Source: Macrobrachium rosenbergii (Eukaryota; Arthropoda; Malacostraca; Decapoda; Palaemonidae). Taken from it: a stretch of 64,000 nt of DNA. Shown here piece after piece: positions 1-20,944 of the stretch. Below the pieces are notes generated by a model, which did no database searches, was not told the DNA's origin, and worked only from the letters and a program-made list of their open reading frames with translations. A program made the position numbers and the translations under genes. The DNA is taken from the NCBI RefSeq assembly GCF_040412425.1, contig NC_089755.1, positions 51,069,298 to 51,133,297 on the forward strand, given 5' to 3'. Position 1 is the first letter of the stretch. Every line of letters starts with the position of its first letter.

Positions 1-960
1 CAGATTTCTGTGGCTGTTAATGCGGATATTAAAAAAGGCAAAATTTAACATGGCTCATAAGACTGGTGTTAGATGATTCTTAATGTTATTTTTACCTAAC
101 GCCAGATTCAACATGGCTCATAAGGTAGATGTAATATGGTTCTGACTGTTATTTTTACGTAAAGCCAGATTTAACATGGCTCATAAGGTAGATGTAAAAT
201 GATTCTTAATGTTATTTTTACCTAAAGCCAGATTTAACTTGGCTCATAAGGTAGATGTAATATGATTCTTAATGTTATTTTTACCTAAAGCCAGATTTAA
301 CATGGCTCATAAGGTAGATGTAATATGGTTCTTAATGTTATTTTTACATAAAGCCAGATTTAACATGGCTCATAAGACTGGTGTTAGATAAAGATAGATT
401 TAAGATGGCTGTCAATCTTTGTATTACACAGAGCCAGATAAAAAATGGTTCTTAATGTCAGTGTCGCATAAAATAAGGGTTAAAATGGCACGTAATGCCG
501 ATGTCATGTAGAGCCAGATTTAAATTGGTCTTTTCTCTCGGTGTCGTCTGAATTTTCATTAAAAAAGACGCATATTCTCTATAGCCAAATTTGAAAAGAC
601 CCTTCCGGCGTTACGCGAATTTAAATTTAGGTTTTAAAAGGAGTTAATTGTCGTCGCAGCTGCCAGAATTAAGTCCGACTTAAGTTAGCTCTAACAGCGG
701 ATGTTAAAAAAAAGTCTGGTTATAAAAAAAAATGGATTTTATGCAAATTCGGATTTTACATGGATCTTATTGATAAAGTTTGGCGTTGCCAGATTTAACA
801 TTGCTTACTTTCAGCTATACATAAAGCCACATTTAAAGTAGTTCTTGCGGCTATTTGAACATGAAGGCAGATTCAATATGATTTTTTGAAATTTTGGGTG
901 ATATGAGGCCAGATTTGAAGTACTTAGTGAACCCAGTTTTAAACTGGATCTTCCCGAGTT
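1..960. repeat. 63-bp tandem repeat array, decaying to the right
   Basis: Units begin with GCCAGATTYAACATGGCTCA at about 101, 164, 227, 290 and 353, giving a period of exactly 63 bases. A further partial unit lies at the left edge, so the array probably extends beyond the window. From about 380 to 960 the CAGATTTAA-like core recurs at irregular spacing and the rest has diverged. No coding potential is seen. Confidence 0.85.
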
Positions 961-1039
961 GTGGGAAGTTGACACGACAGTCACAGGTGTTTAAAGTCAA
1001 TGAACACTGTTGACACGATAATTAATAAATGAATAAAGA

Positions 1040-1043
1040 TAAG

Positions 1044-1080
<37 letters not shown>

Positions 1081-1260
1081 TTATATACATTATATATATA
1101 TAAATGGAAAATGACCCAGAGTGCGCCCTCCGTCAAAAAAAAAAAAAAAAAAACACGCCACAGCCCAAGACTGGAAGGCCCTGGGACAGTGGGGTGGGGG
1201 TGGGGGCGGGGTTTGTAGCAATTACCAGATGGTCTTACAAAAAAAAAAAAAAGTTTAAAA
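1040..1260. repeat. AT microsatellite and A-rich stretch
   Basis: An (AT)n tract near 1047-1075 is followed by A-runs at about 1135-1153 and 1239-1251. An AAAATTATGAAAAC motif then repeats about three times up to 1315. Short open frames here are Lys/Phe-rich translations of these runs and are not genes. Confidence 0.7.
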
Positions 1261-1695
1261 TTATGAAAACTAAAAAGCTTAAAATTATGAAAACGAAAAA
1301 GTTTAAAATTATGAGAACTTTGCGCAGATCGGTTCGTCGTGTTTAGAGAAGTCTTCGGATTTCCGTTTGGTTCAGCGCTGGACATTTCCTCTGAAGGCTT
1401 ATCTCTGACCTCAGCTGACAGGATGTTCTTAGTCTTTGTCTAAAGTATTACGACTGCGAGTGTGGCCTTTGATTTCTGAAGGCCTGCTTTTTTGGTGGTT
1501 TGTTTGGTGTGGGCTGTTTCTAAAGAATTTCGACTGGAAGGAGTGTAAGCCAATAAAATATTCTATATTTTAGTAACTTCAGTCATTGTTGATCGTAGTG
1601 ACATAGTATTGAAGCCCGCTTTTATTACCGTGATAATAAGAACAGCAGTAGTGATAGCAATTACAATATTACCTTGAGGGACCTGACACGTCTTC

Positions 1696-1700
<5 letters not shown>

Positions 1701-1757
<57 letters not shown>
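1701..1757. repeat. (CT)n microsatellite
   Basis: Nearly perfect CT dinucleotide tract of about 57 bases. Confidence 0.95.
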
Positions 1758-1761
<4 letters not shown>

Positions 1762-1944
1762 ACACCACAAAGCGTGACGAAGATGATGGTATTTCCTGAG
1801 TAAATTATATGAAAAGGAATAATTGGGAATAAAGAAGAAAAGGGAAAACTGAAATGCCCCTAAATTAATTTTTCTTTATTTTTCATTTATTAATTTTTGT
1901 TGTAATTTGCTTAGTGTAGAAGTATGCTTAGTACATAAAAACGG

Positions 1945-2290
1945 TGTGTTTTCTATCCACCCTCCAATCATCAAGCATACCAAATTGCAGCCCTCTAGCC
2001 TCAGTAGTTGTTATTGTATTTAAGGTTAAAGTTAACCATGGTCGTGCGTCTGGCACCGCAACAACACAAGCCACTACGATCAGCTGAGAGTTTCATAGGC
2101 TGATGTGAATCCACATTTATCATGTCTACTTACATGTACATTTAATATATATATATATATGTGTGTGTGTTCGACAATAATATTTTCCTTTCGAAAGCTG
2201 TTGACGTAATGTGAGTTTCATTATAAGCTGTACAGAAAACTCGATTGCGCCTAAGAAACTTTGGCGCATTTTGTACTTGTTTAATTGTGT
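1945..2290 (-). repeat. Family C interspersed repeat, copy 1, interrupted
   Basis: It carries the family core GCAGCCCTCTAGCCTCAG, the GTGCGTCTGGCA segment and the AAAACTCGATTGCGCC end. It runs in the same orientation as the copies at 36640 and 49380. Between about 2098 and 2207 it is interrupted by a separate unit that is also present at 2701-2967, so that unit arrived later. The usual complementary core half is truncated here. Confidence 0.75.
2098..2207. mobile_element. Microsatellite-bearing mobile unit, copy 1
   Basis: The unit starts GGCTGATGTGAATCCACATT, contains a short (AT)n(GT)n tract and ends AAGCTGTTGACGTAATG. A second copy lies at 2701-2967. This copy sits inside a family C repeat, so it behaves as an insertion. 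No terminal inverted repeats or target duplication were confirmed. Confidence 0.6.
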
Positions 2291-2647
2291 TCTGTTGACG
2301 CTGCCTTTTTTTTTCTCTCTCTCTCTCTCCGATGTTTCTTTTAGCGTTATGTTGCCAAACCTGGCACTGAACAACCCATTTTCATTGGCAAAATATTAAA
2401 GTCGTGCATGGTCGTGCTCGTGTAACGCTTATGAATATGCACGACCAGGTTTGCCCATGAATCCGTCCTATTTATAAAGTCTGTTTTATTCTTCAGTGAC
2501 CCGAACGTCTGTCTCATTCTTTTGATTTTAAAATACTGTATATTTATCTGTTCATCGTTCTAAGCTCGCTTCTTCTTCTTTATACTTCCAGTTTGCCTTC
2601 ACTTACATCAAGGACATGAAATTGCCTAAGAATAACAACAACGGAAA

Positions 2648-2700
2648 TAATAATAATAATAATAATAATAACAATAACAATAATAATAATAATAATAATA
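2648..2700. repeat. (AAT)n microsatellite
   Basis: AAT trinucleotide tract with a few AAC interruptions, directly abutting copy 2 of the microsatellite-bearing unit. Confidence 0.9.
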
Positions 2701-2967
<267 letters not shown>

Positions 2968-3108
2968 TGCTTCTGCTACTTGATGTAAAGAAAGATTAGA
3001 TTTGCCACAGGTGTGGATAGCGTGATATCTAACACACGACGTGATCTATATCGCACAGTCACAAAATGAGATATACAGCGTGATTTCTTAACACGTTGTT
3101 GATATCCA

Positions 3109-3632
3109 ACGCACAGTTTATATATAACGATATGTAGTCAGTTAACATGTGATATGTGGCCTGTTAATGCACATAGGACATTAAAAAGCATATTGCATTC
3201 AACTGAACTGTCAGTCAGTTGACTGCAAACAGAGAAAGTCACAGTTTATATATAACAACGTGATATGCAGTCAGTTAACGTGATATGTGGCTTGTTAATG
3301 CATATAGGACATTAAAAAGCATATTGCATTTAACTGAACTGTCAGTCAGTTGACTGCAAACAGAGAAAGTCACAGTTTATATGTAACAACGTGATATGCA
3401 GTCAGTTAACGTGATATGTGGCTTGTTAATGCATATAGGACATTAAAAAGCATATTGCATTCAACTGAACTGTCAGTCAGTTGACTGCAAACAAAGAAAG
3501 TCACAGTTTATATATAACAACGTGATATGCAGTCAGTTAACGTGATATGTGGCTTGTTAATGCATATAGGACATTAAAAAGCATATTGCATTCAACTGAA
3601 CTGTCAGTCAGTTGACCGCAGACCAAGAAAGT
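3109..3632. repeat. 131-bp tandem repeat, four copies
   Basis: CACAGTTTATATRTAAC recurs at about 3110, 3240, 3371 and 3502, a 131-base period. Each unit includes GTGATATGTGGCYTGTTAAT and the palindrome-rich CTGTCAGTCAGTTGACYGCA. Copies are close to identical except the first, which has a small deletion. There is no open frame and no short spacer structure, so this is not a CRISPR. Confidence 0.9.
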
Positions 3633-3854
3633 CATCCGTTTCTCTTATGATACTAGTTTGAGGTACTTAGGAGTGGTAAGGCAAACTCTTAATTCCATTT
3701 AAGGTATTCAGAATGATTTTCTTCCTGGGAACTGATTAAGAAGGGGTAGAGATATCTCTTGAATAATAATGCTGTTATATTTTCAGTTGGTTTAATTTAT
3801 ATAGGCAGATTTCATCTTCATTTTATTTTTTCACTGACTTAGTGATTTCTTATA

Positions 3855-3904
3855 TACATATATATATACATATATATATATACTGTATATATATATATAT
3901 ACGA

Positions 3905-3955
<51 letters not shown>
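3855..3955. repeat. (AT)n microsatellite
   Basis: Long AT dinucleotide tract with a few C and G interruptions. Confidence 0.95.
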
Positions 3956-3957
<2 letters not shown>

Positions 3958-4214
3958 TATAACAGTCAAAGCAAAACATTGAATAAAAACCCAATGAATT
4001 CATCTCAGTAATCAGTATTTTCTTTTGATAATTAAAATACTCGAAAAACCACTCATAGTTCATTAAGTATTTATCAACATGTTCTTCAGTCCATATTTAT
4101 ATCTTGTTCGTTAACTAGTCTTGTTTCATTTCTCTTCGTTTGAATAACAAAAGGAGAATTCTCGGAATTCAAACCTCCGCCAAGGCTGAACGTTTCATCC
4201 ATAAAAACTTCTCC

Positions 4215-4283
4215 TGCGGAGTTACTTTCTTATCTCTCCCGGAAGCAAATTCCCGGGATGTATGCTAGTATTGCACCAGCCCC

Positions 4284-4321
<38 letters not shown>

Positions 4322-4505
4322 CATATCCCTAGGTTAGCTTAGGGTAGGCTAGGTTAGATTAGTAGTCTCAGATAATTTAGGCTGTAGCTTCAGAGTGATT
4401 TGGGTGTGGGATACATAAGGAGATTATTTTCAAGACAATTCTGTGGTTAGTTTTTAAGATATGGCGCCCCGCTTTTTTCACGGAAAGGTCCCGGTACTCG
4501 GTTAC
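4215..4505 (+). repeat. Family D interspersed repeat, copy 1
   Basis: It shares GATGTATGCTAGTAYTGCAC, GATTTGGGTGTGGGA and AAGATATGGCG with 8085-8312 in the same order. A run of about 34 T at 4286-4319 replaces the short spacer seen in the other copy. TTAGG-like words inside it belong to the repeat and are not telomere sequence. Confidence 0.7.
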
Positions 4506-4855
4506 ATCTCGGGAAAATGCCTCCCTGAATCAGTTCACCTGTGGCCACCAGCGGTGTCAGATGTTCCTAATAATCCACACGTATGGTGTAATTCTGCCGA
4601 AATGCACGCAACGAAACGAGCAAACTAAATTAGATAATATAATAGGATTTGTAATTCTCTCCAGGTTCATTTCTTGGTAGCTGTTGATTACAAAGTAAAT
4701 TGCGTAGGAAGCGCGTAGGTTTTGCGCCACAGATGTGGCTGGACATTCCTTATCTTTGACAAATGTAGTGATTTGGTTTTTTACCTGTGTTTTCCAGCTT
4801 TTCGATGTCAAAATTACGAGGCTTTGGGAAGAATCTAGATTTTGGTTTTAACTGC

Positions 4856-4857
<2 letters not shown>

Positions 4858-4909
<52 letters not shown>

Positions 4910-5060
4910 ATACATACACACACACACATATATATATGTGTGTATATATACATATACAGTATATATTTATATACATAGATATAAATGTATATATATACAT
5001 ATCTATGTATATATGTATATCTATATATACATATATATCTATATATATACAGTATGTACA

Positions 5061-5151
<91 letters not shown>

Positions 5152-5175
5152 CATACATACAGTATAGAGAAAGAG
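4858..5175. repeat. Compound (CT)n / (CA)n / (AT)n microsatellite
   Basis: About 50 bases of CT, a short CA run, then roughly 230 bases of AT with interruptions and a short GA run. All long open frames across it on both strands are Tyr-Ile or Leu-Ser runs. Confidence 0.95.
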
Positions 5176-5363
5176 AGAGAGTAATGTGCACTTAAAATCA
5201 AATTTTAGATTCTTGTTAAAGCTTCGTAATCTCAACATTGAAAAGATGTAAAACACACACACACACTTGTATATAAATTATAGATGTGTACGTAATTTGT
5301 TTTTATTTACGCATATAACTTTTTCTCGCAAGGCCTGCTTATCAAAATGCACGATACTTTCAG

Positions 5364-13723
<8,360 letters not shown>

Positions 13724-14340
13724 GAGTCCATACTACAGGAAAACTTGTATTGTAGCTGCAACAGTACTCTCGAAAGCATGCTGTTACTAAGATCTGCGTA
13801 GCCATTGAGTTCACGGGAAAGGTGCTCTGGCATGGAGAGTACTCTGTCACTTTTCCAGTTTTTAGAGGAAAGTCTGCACATTTGCTCATAGCTGTTTCCA
13901 TGTGTATAACTATGAAGACTATCATTGTGATGAGCCAAGTGAAAGGTTTTGGTGTGAAATCATCATAACAGACTTCAAAGACTAGCATTGTGATCTTGTA
14001 TATCTCCAATACTTGGCCTTTAAGACTTATTGCATATCGACCTCATATTATACCTGATTTGTCACAATATTTTCGCTTTCTATGATGTCTGTTTCAAATT
14101 CCGCTCTATCGCGGAATTTTTGCGTGCATGGAAAAAACTCACCATATATAAAATTTAAGGTAACTGACTGTCAAATTGCGCTATTATTGTGTTATTATTT
14201 ATCTTGAAAAAAAAAAAAAACTTATCGACTGGAATTAAAAAGGTGATAGTAAAATGGTGCTAAAATCGTCTCTTGAAAACTGAAGAAATGAAAGTGAATG
14301 ACAAGCAAATTAAATGTGTATAAACTTGATCGAATAAAAG
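13724..14340 (+). other. Probable 3' UTR of the membrane protein gene
   Basis: This follows the TGA at 13721-13723. AATAAA occurs at 14333-14338. No coding signal in the sense strand; antisense frames of about 110 codons at 13597-14009 overlap the coding exon and look like shadows. Confidence 0.4.
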
Positions 14341-16270
14341 AAGTTCCGAAATATTTTTGCTCGTCACTAAATAGCTTTGAATTTTCAGCTGTTCGCCAAA
14401 CGTACTGACTTGTGAGCCCAAGTAAATAGGAAATTTCTATAGTGAAACATTGGTAAAAGGTAATACCCTGCCATCATTTTGCATAAAATGTAAAACTTTT
14501 TCGGTATCTAAAGATATTTTAAACCGATTGATGATGTATACAATGTTACTTAAAATTAAACTAAACTGTATCAAAGAGCAAATGCGATTCAATTGTGTCA
14601 CTTGAAAATCATAATGATCGGTAGCAGTTCACTGGCCACAAGTTCGTTAGAATTTCCAGAATCATTTTAAACCTCTACATTATCAGATCAGTTCTGACAT
14701 TTAATGACAAACAATAACACAGTCAGATTTTTAGTACTTTTCACAAGTAATAGTTATAACCATAATGAAAAACGACAGAAGAATTGCCCGCATTAAACTG
14801 AACAATAGCTGAGAAACTAACGTGATTCGTACGGCATTATTTGAAATTCAGCGCATGCGTGGTGAGACTCCCACCGTTACGCCGCCTTAAGTTTCCTGCG
14901 CAGACCGTAATAGAATAGAAGTGAAACATCAAAGCTTTCTTATGTATTACCACAAACAGACTCAGTCCCACCCGATGTGCGATGCTTTCGACGAGTGATG
15001 GAGAATCAATCACTTCAACATATGTTGCTTCTTGCAAGCACTGCATGTTAACCATATCCAACTCCAAGTGACCTCGAGTAACCGTTGACTGCCATGTTTT
15101 GAAACTGCCTTGAGCAATGAGATCTTCCGGCATTCCTTGGAAATATTGGGGAATATTTTTTTTTTTTTGGTCTTGTTTTTGTTTTAGATACAGTATCAGT
15201 CGCTTTTGATGTTTAGATACCTTGTGAAAGTGTTGTCAGTTTTGTATTTGAGCAGAATAAGAAGGCATTTCAAGATTCATGTTTAGAAAGTATACGTCTT
15301 CGTGGTGTAGAGAGGACTAGCGTGATTTATTTTGATAACGTGTAGAGTAGGTGACGGTAGTAAGTAGATCTCTTGTACTTTTTTAACGAGGGATTGTAGT
15401 TCGAGAAGATGGAATATATGGCTGGAAATCTATGTCAGCTTTTTTAACACTGCATTTGCAGTGCGAATGAATATGTCTTATGAAGTTCAAGGTCACAGAT
15501 TGATCTGCATTGTTGCCGGTGCTTTTGTCTTTCAGAGAGCCTTTGATCCACTTTCTGCTGATTTTGGTCGAGGAGTGAGCCCACTCACAGTGTTCATGGT
15601 TGCATTCCTTTTGAAAAGAATGCTCGTTATAAAAATGTGATTCTCACCTGACTTTCATAGCATTTCAGAATCCAGAATGCGCAGACAGTTGGTTGCTAAA
15701 GCGATCAATTTCTTCTTTGAGGTTAAGTAACCGCACTGGATTATTTTAAAATTTTAAAAAATTTTTTACTTTTATGGGCAAGCCATTTTGCCCGAGTAGG
15801 CATCTGGTGCTAAATTGCCTTCATGACCTCGTTATGTACTATAGGGTTTTGACCGTAAATACCTTACACCCACCCATCCCATTAAGATCTTGACTTTAAT
15901 CCAGTTTTATAGATCATAACAGCCTTTGTCTGTTACACGAGGTGTCAGAATAAGGGAGGTTTCATTTCTAAATAAAGGAAAGATATGCTACTCTTGTCCG
16001 TAAGGTAAATTTTCTTATTGTAAAACGTTTGTTGCTGTTTGTTTAACTGTTGATTGGCAACCTTTGTTCACTTTAGCTCTTCAGGAATATCTTGAAGGAA
16101 GAAACGTTTTTTTTTTTTTGTGTCTCAAGCTGTTGTACTTAAACAGTGTTTTAATGTAGAAAATGAGGGCGTTTTCATATTTATCCCGGCAGAGAAATTA
16201 TCACCCAATTTGACCGGTCTTCGTTAATAATCCAGAGATTACTCTTCTGTTTCTCGTCTCGTGGTAAAAG
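14341..16270. other. No gene recognised
   Basis: AT-rich sequence without a convincing exon. A 98-codon minus frame at 14837-15133 resembles no family I recognise and lacks supporting context. Confidence 0.4.
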
Positions 16271-16275
16271 TATTC

Positions 16276-16341
<66 letters not shown>
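16276..16341. repeat. (ATT)n microsatellite
   Basis: Perfect ATT tract of about 22 units. Confidence 0.95.
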
Positions 16342-16500
16342 GTCCCTAGAATCGTCTATAAAATGTTTTCCAAGTTTCGACTTGTGGAAACGAGTATTTT
16401 TTTCTCTCTCTCGTCACCTGTTAAAAGTATTCTTTTTTCTTTTACTGTCTCTAGAATCGTCTATAAAATGTTTTTCAATAGAATGTTTTCCAGTTTTCGA
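16342..16500 (+). repeat. Direct repeat pair
   Basis: AGAATCGTCTATAAAATGTT occurs near 16348 and again near 16452, each followed by a TTTTCCARKTTTCGACTTG segment. This is a short tandem duplication of about 100 bp. Confidence 0.6.
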
Positions 16501-17094
16501 CTTGCGGAAAATAGTTATCACAAATTTCACCAAATTTCATAAATTGCTCCACGGATGCCATGTTCTATTTCTTCACATTTTTTTATATTATCTTCAGTAT
16601 CCTTTCCTGTATCTGTACGTAAAAAAATTGTACTGTTAAATGTTGATTGGAGTGTGAATTACATCGATTTAGTTGATGAGGCTATTACGAGATAAAAAAA
16701 GTGCAGGAATTTTCAAACATTCAGCGGTATGTTAGCCTGACTTGCCTGCAAAGGCCAGGTAAATAATCCGCTTAATTTGTTCGCTATTATTATTATTATA
16801 TATTGATGGCTGAATGTATAAGGAATAAAAGATTTGATTTATTACTCTTGTTTATAAATAGATTCCTATTCCATTTTATTCTCCGTGGATTTTGTCTCGG
16901 ACAGGTTGAATTCAGGAAATGCTCACTCGCGTGTCTTAAGCCGAATGGTTAGCAAATGGTTCTCTTTTATGTTGAATTTTAGATTGTCATAAAAAATAAA
17001 GCGAGGACACTTACCTGAACAGTTGATCGCGTTAGAAACCTTCTGAAAGCAACGTTAGTTTCTGTGTCTCTGGTAATGGATTTGGTTTATTAAA

Positions 17095-17097
<3 letters not shown>

Positions 17098-17167
<70 letters not shown>

Positions 17168-17206
17168 ATATAATATACATATATAATTATATATACTGTG
17201 TGTGTG

Positions 17207-17285
<79 letters not shown>
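17098..17285. repeat. Twin (AT)n microsatellites
   Basis: Two AT tracts separated by about 60 bases of AT/GT mosaic. Confidence 0.95.
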
Positions 17286-17286
<1 letters not shown>

Positions 17287-17299
17287 TGAGTGGACACAA

Positions 17300-18100
17300 A
17301 CCAGGTGCCATGAAAACACTTGTTCACTCGTTCGGATCGTGATGGCACCAGATAATGAAGATAAAAAAAAAAGCAACATCAATCGTCGGAAACTGCCCAT
17401 CAACACTTGAAGCCTGGTATCAGAGTTTCCCGGCTGAAGAGCGTGTAATTTTTTTTTTTTTTTTTTTTTTTCGTTTTCCGAGGAGCCGTAAGTTAATGTA
17501 GCTGGTTTTACTGCATTACCGTTAACCTTCGTATGCTTATGGATCAAAGGATATTTGTAAGTATATTTATGAAGTAAGGATTGTCTCACCTGTACATGAT
17601 TGCTTAGATTGTACATATTTTTACTTTGTACCAAAGGCAGAATAGTCGTTTGTTTTTGTATAATGAATAAGATGTAATGAATCTAAAGAAGACTCACTCT
17701 TGTTTTATTTTCCCCACTTGGAATGGTCTTTCAAGCTTTCGGTATAAATTTTTTCCCTCTTATTTTACTTTTCATTTTCACCATTATTGTTTATAGATTC
17801 CGGAGCTGAGAAATAAAATCAAGCCCTGTCATTGGTCTACATTATAATTCAATGGATCTTGTTTAGACATTCTCCAATTGAACTCCTGCCGAGGACATAA
17901 AAAAATATTAGAAAGAGTTTGACGTGGAAAATATTACTTGTTAACTTCAGGGTAAGGATGACTTTAAGAATGTACAGCGGCAAACAGCATCTATTTCATA
18001 AACAGCCGAAGTAAGGTAGTATTTTGCCTCTCATAAATTATGCATTTCAGATTTCAATTGAGACATTGTCCCTACCACAGTTTTCTCATGATGATTTATA
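17300..18100. other. No gene recognised
   Basis: Contains a T run at 17450-17471 and otherwise unremarkable AT-rich sequence. No exon or repeat family was recognised. Confidence 0.4.
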
Positions 18101-18230
18101 TTCCAATAAGCTGTAGGTTCCGTTGCTAGGTAACCAATTGGTTCATAGCCAAGTAAAATAAATCTAATCCTTCGGGCCAGCCCTAGGAGAGCTGTTAATC
18201 AGCTCAGTGGTCTGGTTAAACTAAGGTATA
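18101..18230 (+). repeat. Family B tRNA-derived SINE, copy 1 (3' part only)
   Basis: It has AATAAGCTGTAGGTTCCGTT, CCTTCGGGCCAGCCCTAGGA and CAGCTCAGTGGTCTGGTTAA in the order of the full copies. The tRNA-like 5' head is absent, as in a 5'-truncated insertion. Confidence 0.85.
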
Positions 18231-18599
18231 CTTAATTTCTCTTTGATAGTTTTGTGCTGTTAGGAAACCCAGCCAGCATGGGAGAAACTTAAGATGTGGA
18301 TGAACCACAAGAATTGTTACAAGAATCCAGAATAGAGTGAACTTCAGATCGGTAGGAATGATATCATATTGAAGATAGGGAGTAGCAAAGAATGATACTG
18401 GCAACGTTTATCTTTAACGGACTTCGGTTTTGGGTTTTCGTAGGCTCGTCCATTCTCGTCTTGTCATCTTCAAAAGATTGCATGTGTCAAATGGCTCTGT
18501 ATATGGAAGATTGTACACGTGTGCTTTGTACTCCGTGATTTACCTACCAGCCTGTTGCTCTCACGATATCTCAGATTGTGCCTGCTTCATCTACCAGCT

Positions 18600-18900
18600 C
18601 TTCCCCGTTGGGGGTTAGTGCCGTCAGTGCACCTCATTCGGTGCACTGTAGGCATTTTGTAATGTTTGCAGCGTGCCTTCGGTCCCTAGCTGCAACCCCT
18701 GTACATCCTTTCATATTTTCTTTCTTCCATTTCACTTTCCACCCCCTTAACAATTGATTCTTAGCGCAAACTGCGAGATTTTCCTCTTGTTACACCTTTC
18801 AAACATTTTACTGCCAATTTCCGTTTCATCGCTGAATTATCTCATAGGTCTAGTGCTTGGCCTTGGACCTAAATTCTATGTCCAGTTCAGTTCAGTTCAA
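18600..18900 (+). repeat. Family A SINE-like repeat, copy 3
   Basis: Full-length pattern from GGGGGTTAGTGCCGTCAGTG to GACCTAAATTCTATGTCCAG, ending in GTTCA repeats. Confidence 0.9.
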
Positions 18901-18909
18901 TTCTACCAG

Positions 18910-19710
18910 CTCTTGATTTGGAGATCTAACAATGAGAATCCAAGAGAAATATTCTTTTTTTTACGTATCCCTCCTCGCTCACTTTTTTTGGATGCTCAGG
19001 CTAACCACGAACTAGCCACTGGTTTTGTGTTTTTGACTCTCAGACCGCTGCTTCCGAAAAGAAACAGCGGGGCAACACCTCAAGAGGCAGTTGGTGACAG
19101 TTGAGTCCATAAGCACGCCTCATCTCTCCCTGAAATGTTGAAAGCTTCCTGTGAACATGTACGTGATATGTTTTAGATGTCATAATTTCTTTAATCATTT
19201 TAGTTTTCGAAGGTATTTGTCGGTATTGTTTCTCCCCCGTTCAGAATATTATTGATCATGTACTGTGTAGTTCCACCTTTCTTTTCTCCTCTACTGAGCC
19301 AAGGGGTGTTGTTCTATCCTCGTCTCTAGTTGTTTCCCTTTGCCACAAGGTACCTCTATCATCCTGTTTGGCACTGTTGTTGTCCTCTGATCCATTTAAC
19401 TTGAAGAAAAAAAAAAAAACTTGCTCGCGTGGCCTCAGCATTCAAAGAATTCCCTAATTACCCTGTGGAAACACGTAGACCAAATTCTCGGTAGCTGATT
19501 ATTTCCCCTCGACTGCCATGATCTGGTAATTTCCCCGTGCTTCTGTTTTCCCCTAATCATGAGATCTTACGACCCTTGAAGGTAGATTTATTTCATATTT
19601 TCTATACCTGCTGCGTAGCCTGTCAGCAGGTGACCTGGGCTCGATCCAGAGATTAGGTTTCTCGTCCTGTTAGGTACTGCTTTGAGAAAGCATGTCCTTG
19701 CAGTCAGTCA
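18910..19710. other. No gene recognised
   Basis: Mixed sequence without a supported exon. A short A run lies at about 19408-19420. Confidence 0.35.
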
Positions 19711-19714
19711 CTCC

Positions 19715-20060
19715 TTTAAAACAAGTAAAAAATGGGCCGAAAATCGAGTTTTCTGTACAGCGTATAATGCTGTATGAGCCCGTGCCCATGAAACTTTCGT
19801 GCCACGGCGCGGTGGTGGCGTGTCCTGTAGCGTTGCCAGACGCACGATCATGGCTAACTTTAACCTTGAATAAAATAAAAATACTGAGGCTAGAGGGCTG
19901 CAATTTGGTATCTTTGATGATTGGAGGGTGGATGACCAACATACCAATTTGCAGCCCTCTAGCCTCAGTAGTTTTTAAGATCTGAGGGCGGACAGAAAAA
20001 GTGCTGACGGACAGACATATGGTCATATCAATAATTTTCGTCTTACAGAAAACTAAAAAA
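19715..20060 (+). repeat. Family C interspersed repeat, copy 3 (full length)
   Basis: The most complete copy. It runs through CGAGTTTTCTGTACAGCGTA, CGCACGATCATGGCTAAC, then GAGGCTAGAGGGCTGCAATT and its complement AATTTGCAGCCCTCTAGCCT, and ends TTACAGAAAACTAAAAAA. The core halves are separated by about 40 bases, so a long hairpin is possible. Confidence 0.9.
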
Positions 20061-20317
20061 CAACAATTTCTGTACATGTCTTCTACACATGCGAGGGCAT
20101 GTACTATTGTGGAAAGCGTTGTTTATTGATCAGCCTGAAGCCGTAAATATGTAGGGTGATTTGAACACATTTTATAGCCGGGCGTCTTTGGAACCGGTTG
20201 CTCTCTTTCTCCCTGGTCCTCTTCGCCGACAGTAAGTGCTTGATTTGGCATCTCTTGTGCGCGTGTGATATCATTTGTACACGATTGCTATTAGGATTTT
20301 GATTGTTGTTCATTCAA

Positions 20318-20440
20318 GAGCACGATTTAGCGTCGGCGGACTCTGCGATAGCCTCTGTTAGGATTTTGATCACAGTCATGATCATTCTAGAGTATTAATT
20401 TAGCGTCGGCGGACTCTGCGATAGCCTGTGTTTCATGAGT
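20318..20440 (+). repeat. 72-bp direct duplication
   Basis: TTAGCGTCGGCGGACTCTGC occurs at about 20328 and 20400, each followed by GATAGCCTSTGTT. This is a tandem duplication of one unit. Confidence 0.75.
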
Positions 20441-20452
20441 TACGAGGTTTAA

Positions 20453-20655
20453 GGGTGTTCATCCTTAATTTTAATACAGTATATTTATTTTGTTCATTAT
20501 GGTGGTACTGAAGCAAAGTGTTCCTGAGAAAAAATAAACAAAAATGTCATATACTGTATTAATATTAAGGACGAACACCCTTAAAAAGCGTTCATCCTTA
20601 AATTTCATAGGGTATATGCATTTTTTGTGTTTATTTCTTCTCAGGAACACTTTGT
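20453..20655. repeat. Long imperfect palindrome
   Basis: The segment from about 20512 (CAAAGTGTTCCTGAGAA) reads outward to ACGAACACCC at 20580. It is matched in reverse complement by about 20585-20650 (GCGTTCATCC ... TTCTCAGGAACACTTTG). An outer GGGTGTTCATCCTTAAT at 20453 gives a further inverted match to 20580. Arms of about 67 bases meet almost without a spacer. Confidence 0.8.
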
Positions 20656-20944
20656 TCATCATGGTGGTAGTGGTGCAAAGGATAGTTAATTTTTCTTTTA
20701 ACACGGGTGTTAATGTTTGAGAAATTTTTCGGGATATTGTTCAGTATGGTGTCTTTTTCCAGTTCACGCGAGCGAATATAACATCTCTTACATGTACAAA
20801 CTAAAACAGGAGCATTAGTTTTTTTCAGTTAGAGTAAATTAAAAAAACTTTGATTCATATTTCTTTTTAATATGGGATTTAAGGACCCCCTGTACAGTGG
20901 CCGACTTCCCCGTGGGAACGTATAGTGCATTCCACGTCAAGTCT

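Noticed and set aside
3109..3632. CRISPR-like regular repeats
   Set aside because: The whole 131-base unit is repeated with no unique spacers, in an animal-type genome.
4330..4372. TTAGG-like words suggesting arthropod telomere repeat
   Set aside because: Irregular, short and part of the two-copy family D repeat at 4215 and 8085.
4842..5262. Long Tyr-Ile open frames on both strands, and similar ones at about 30 other sites
   Set aside because: They are translations of (AT)n, (CT)n and (CA)n microsatellites. They occur in several frames at once and have no splice or codon signal.
14837..15133. 98-codon minus-strand frame with ordinary composition
   Set aside because: No family recognised and no supporting context. 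A translated search would decide.
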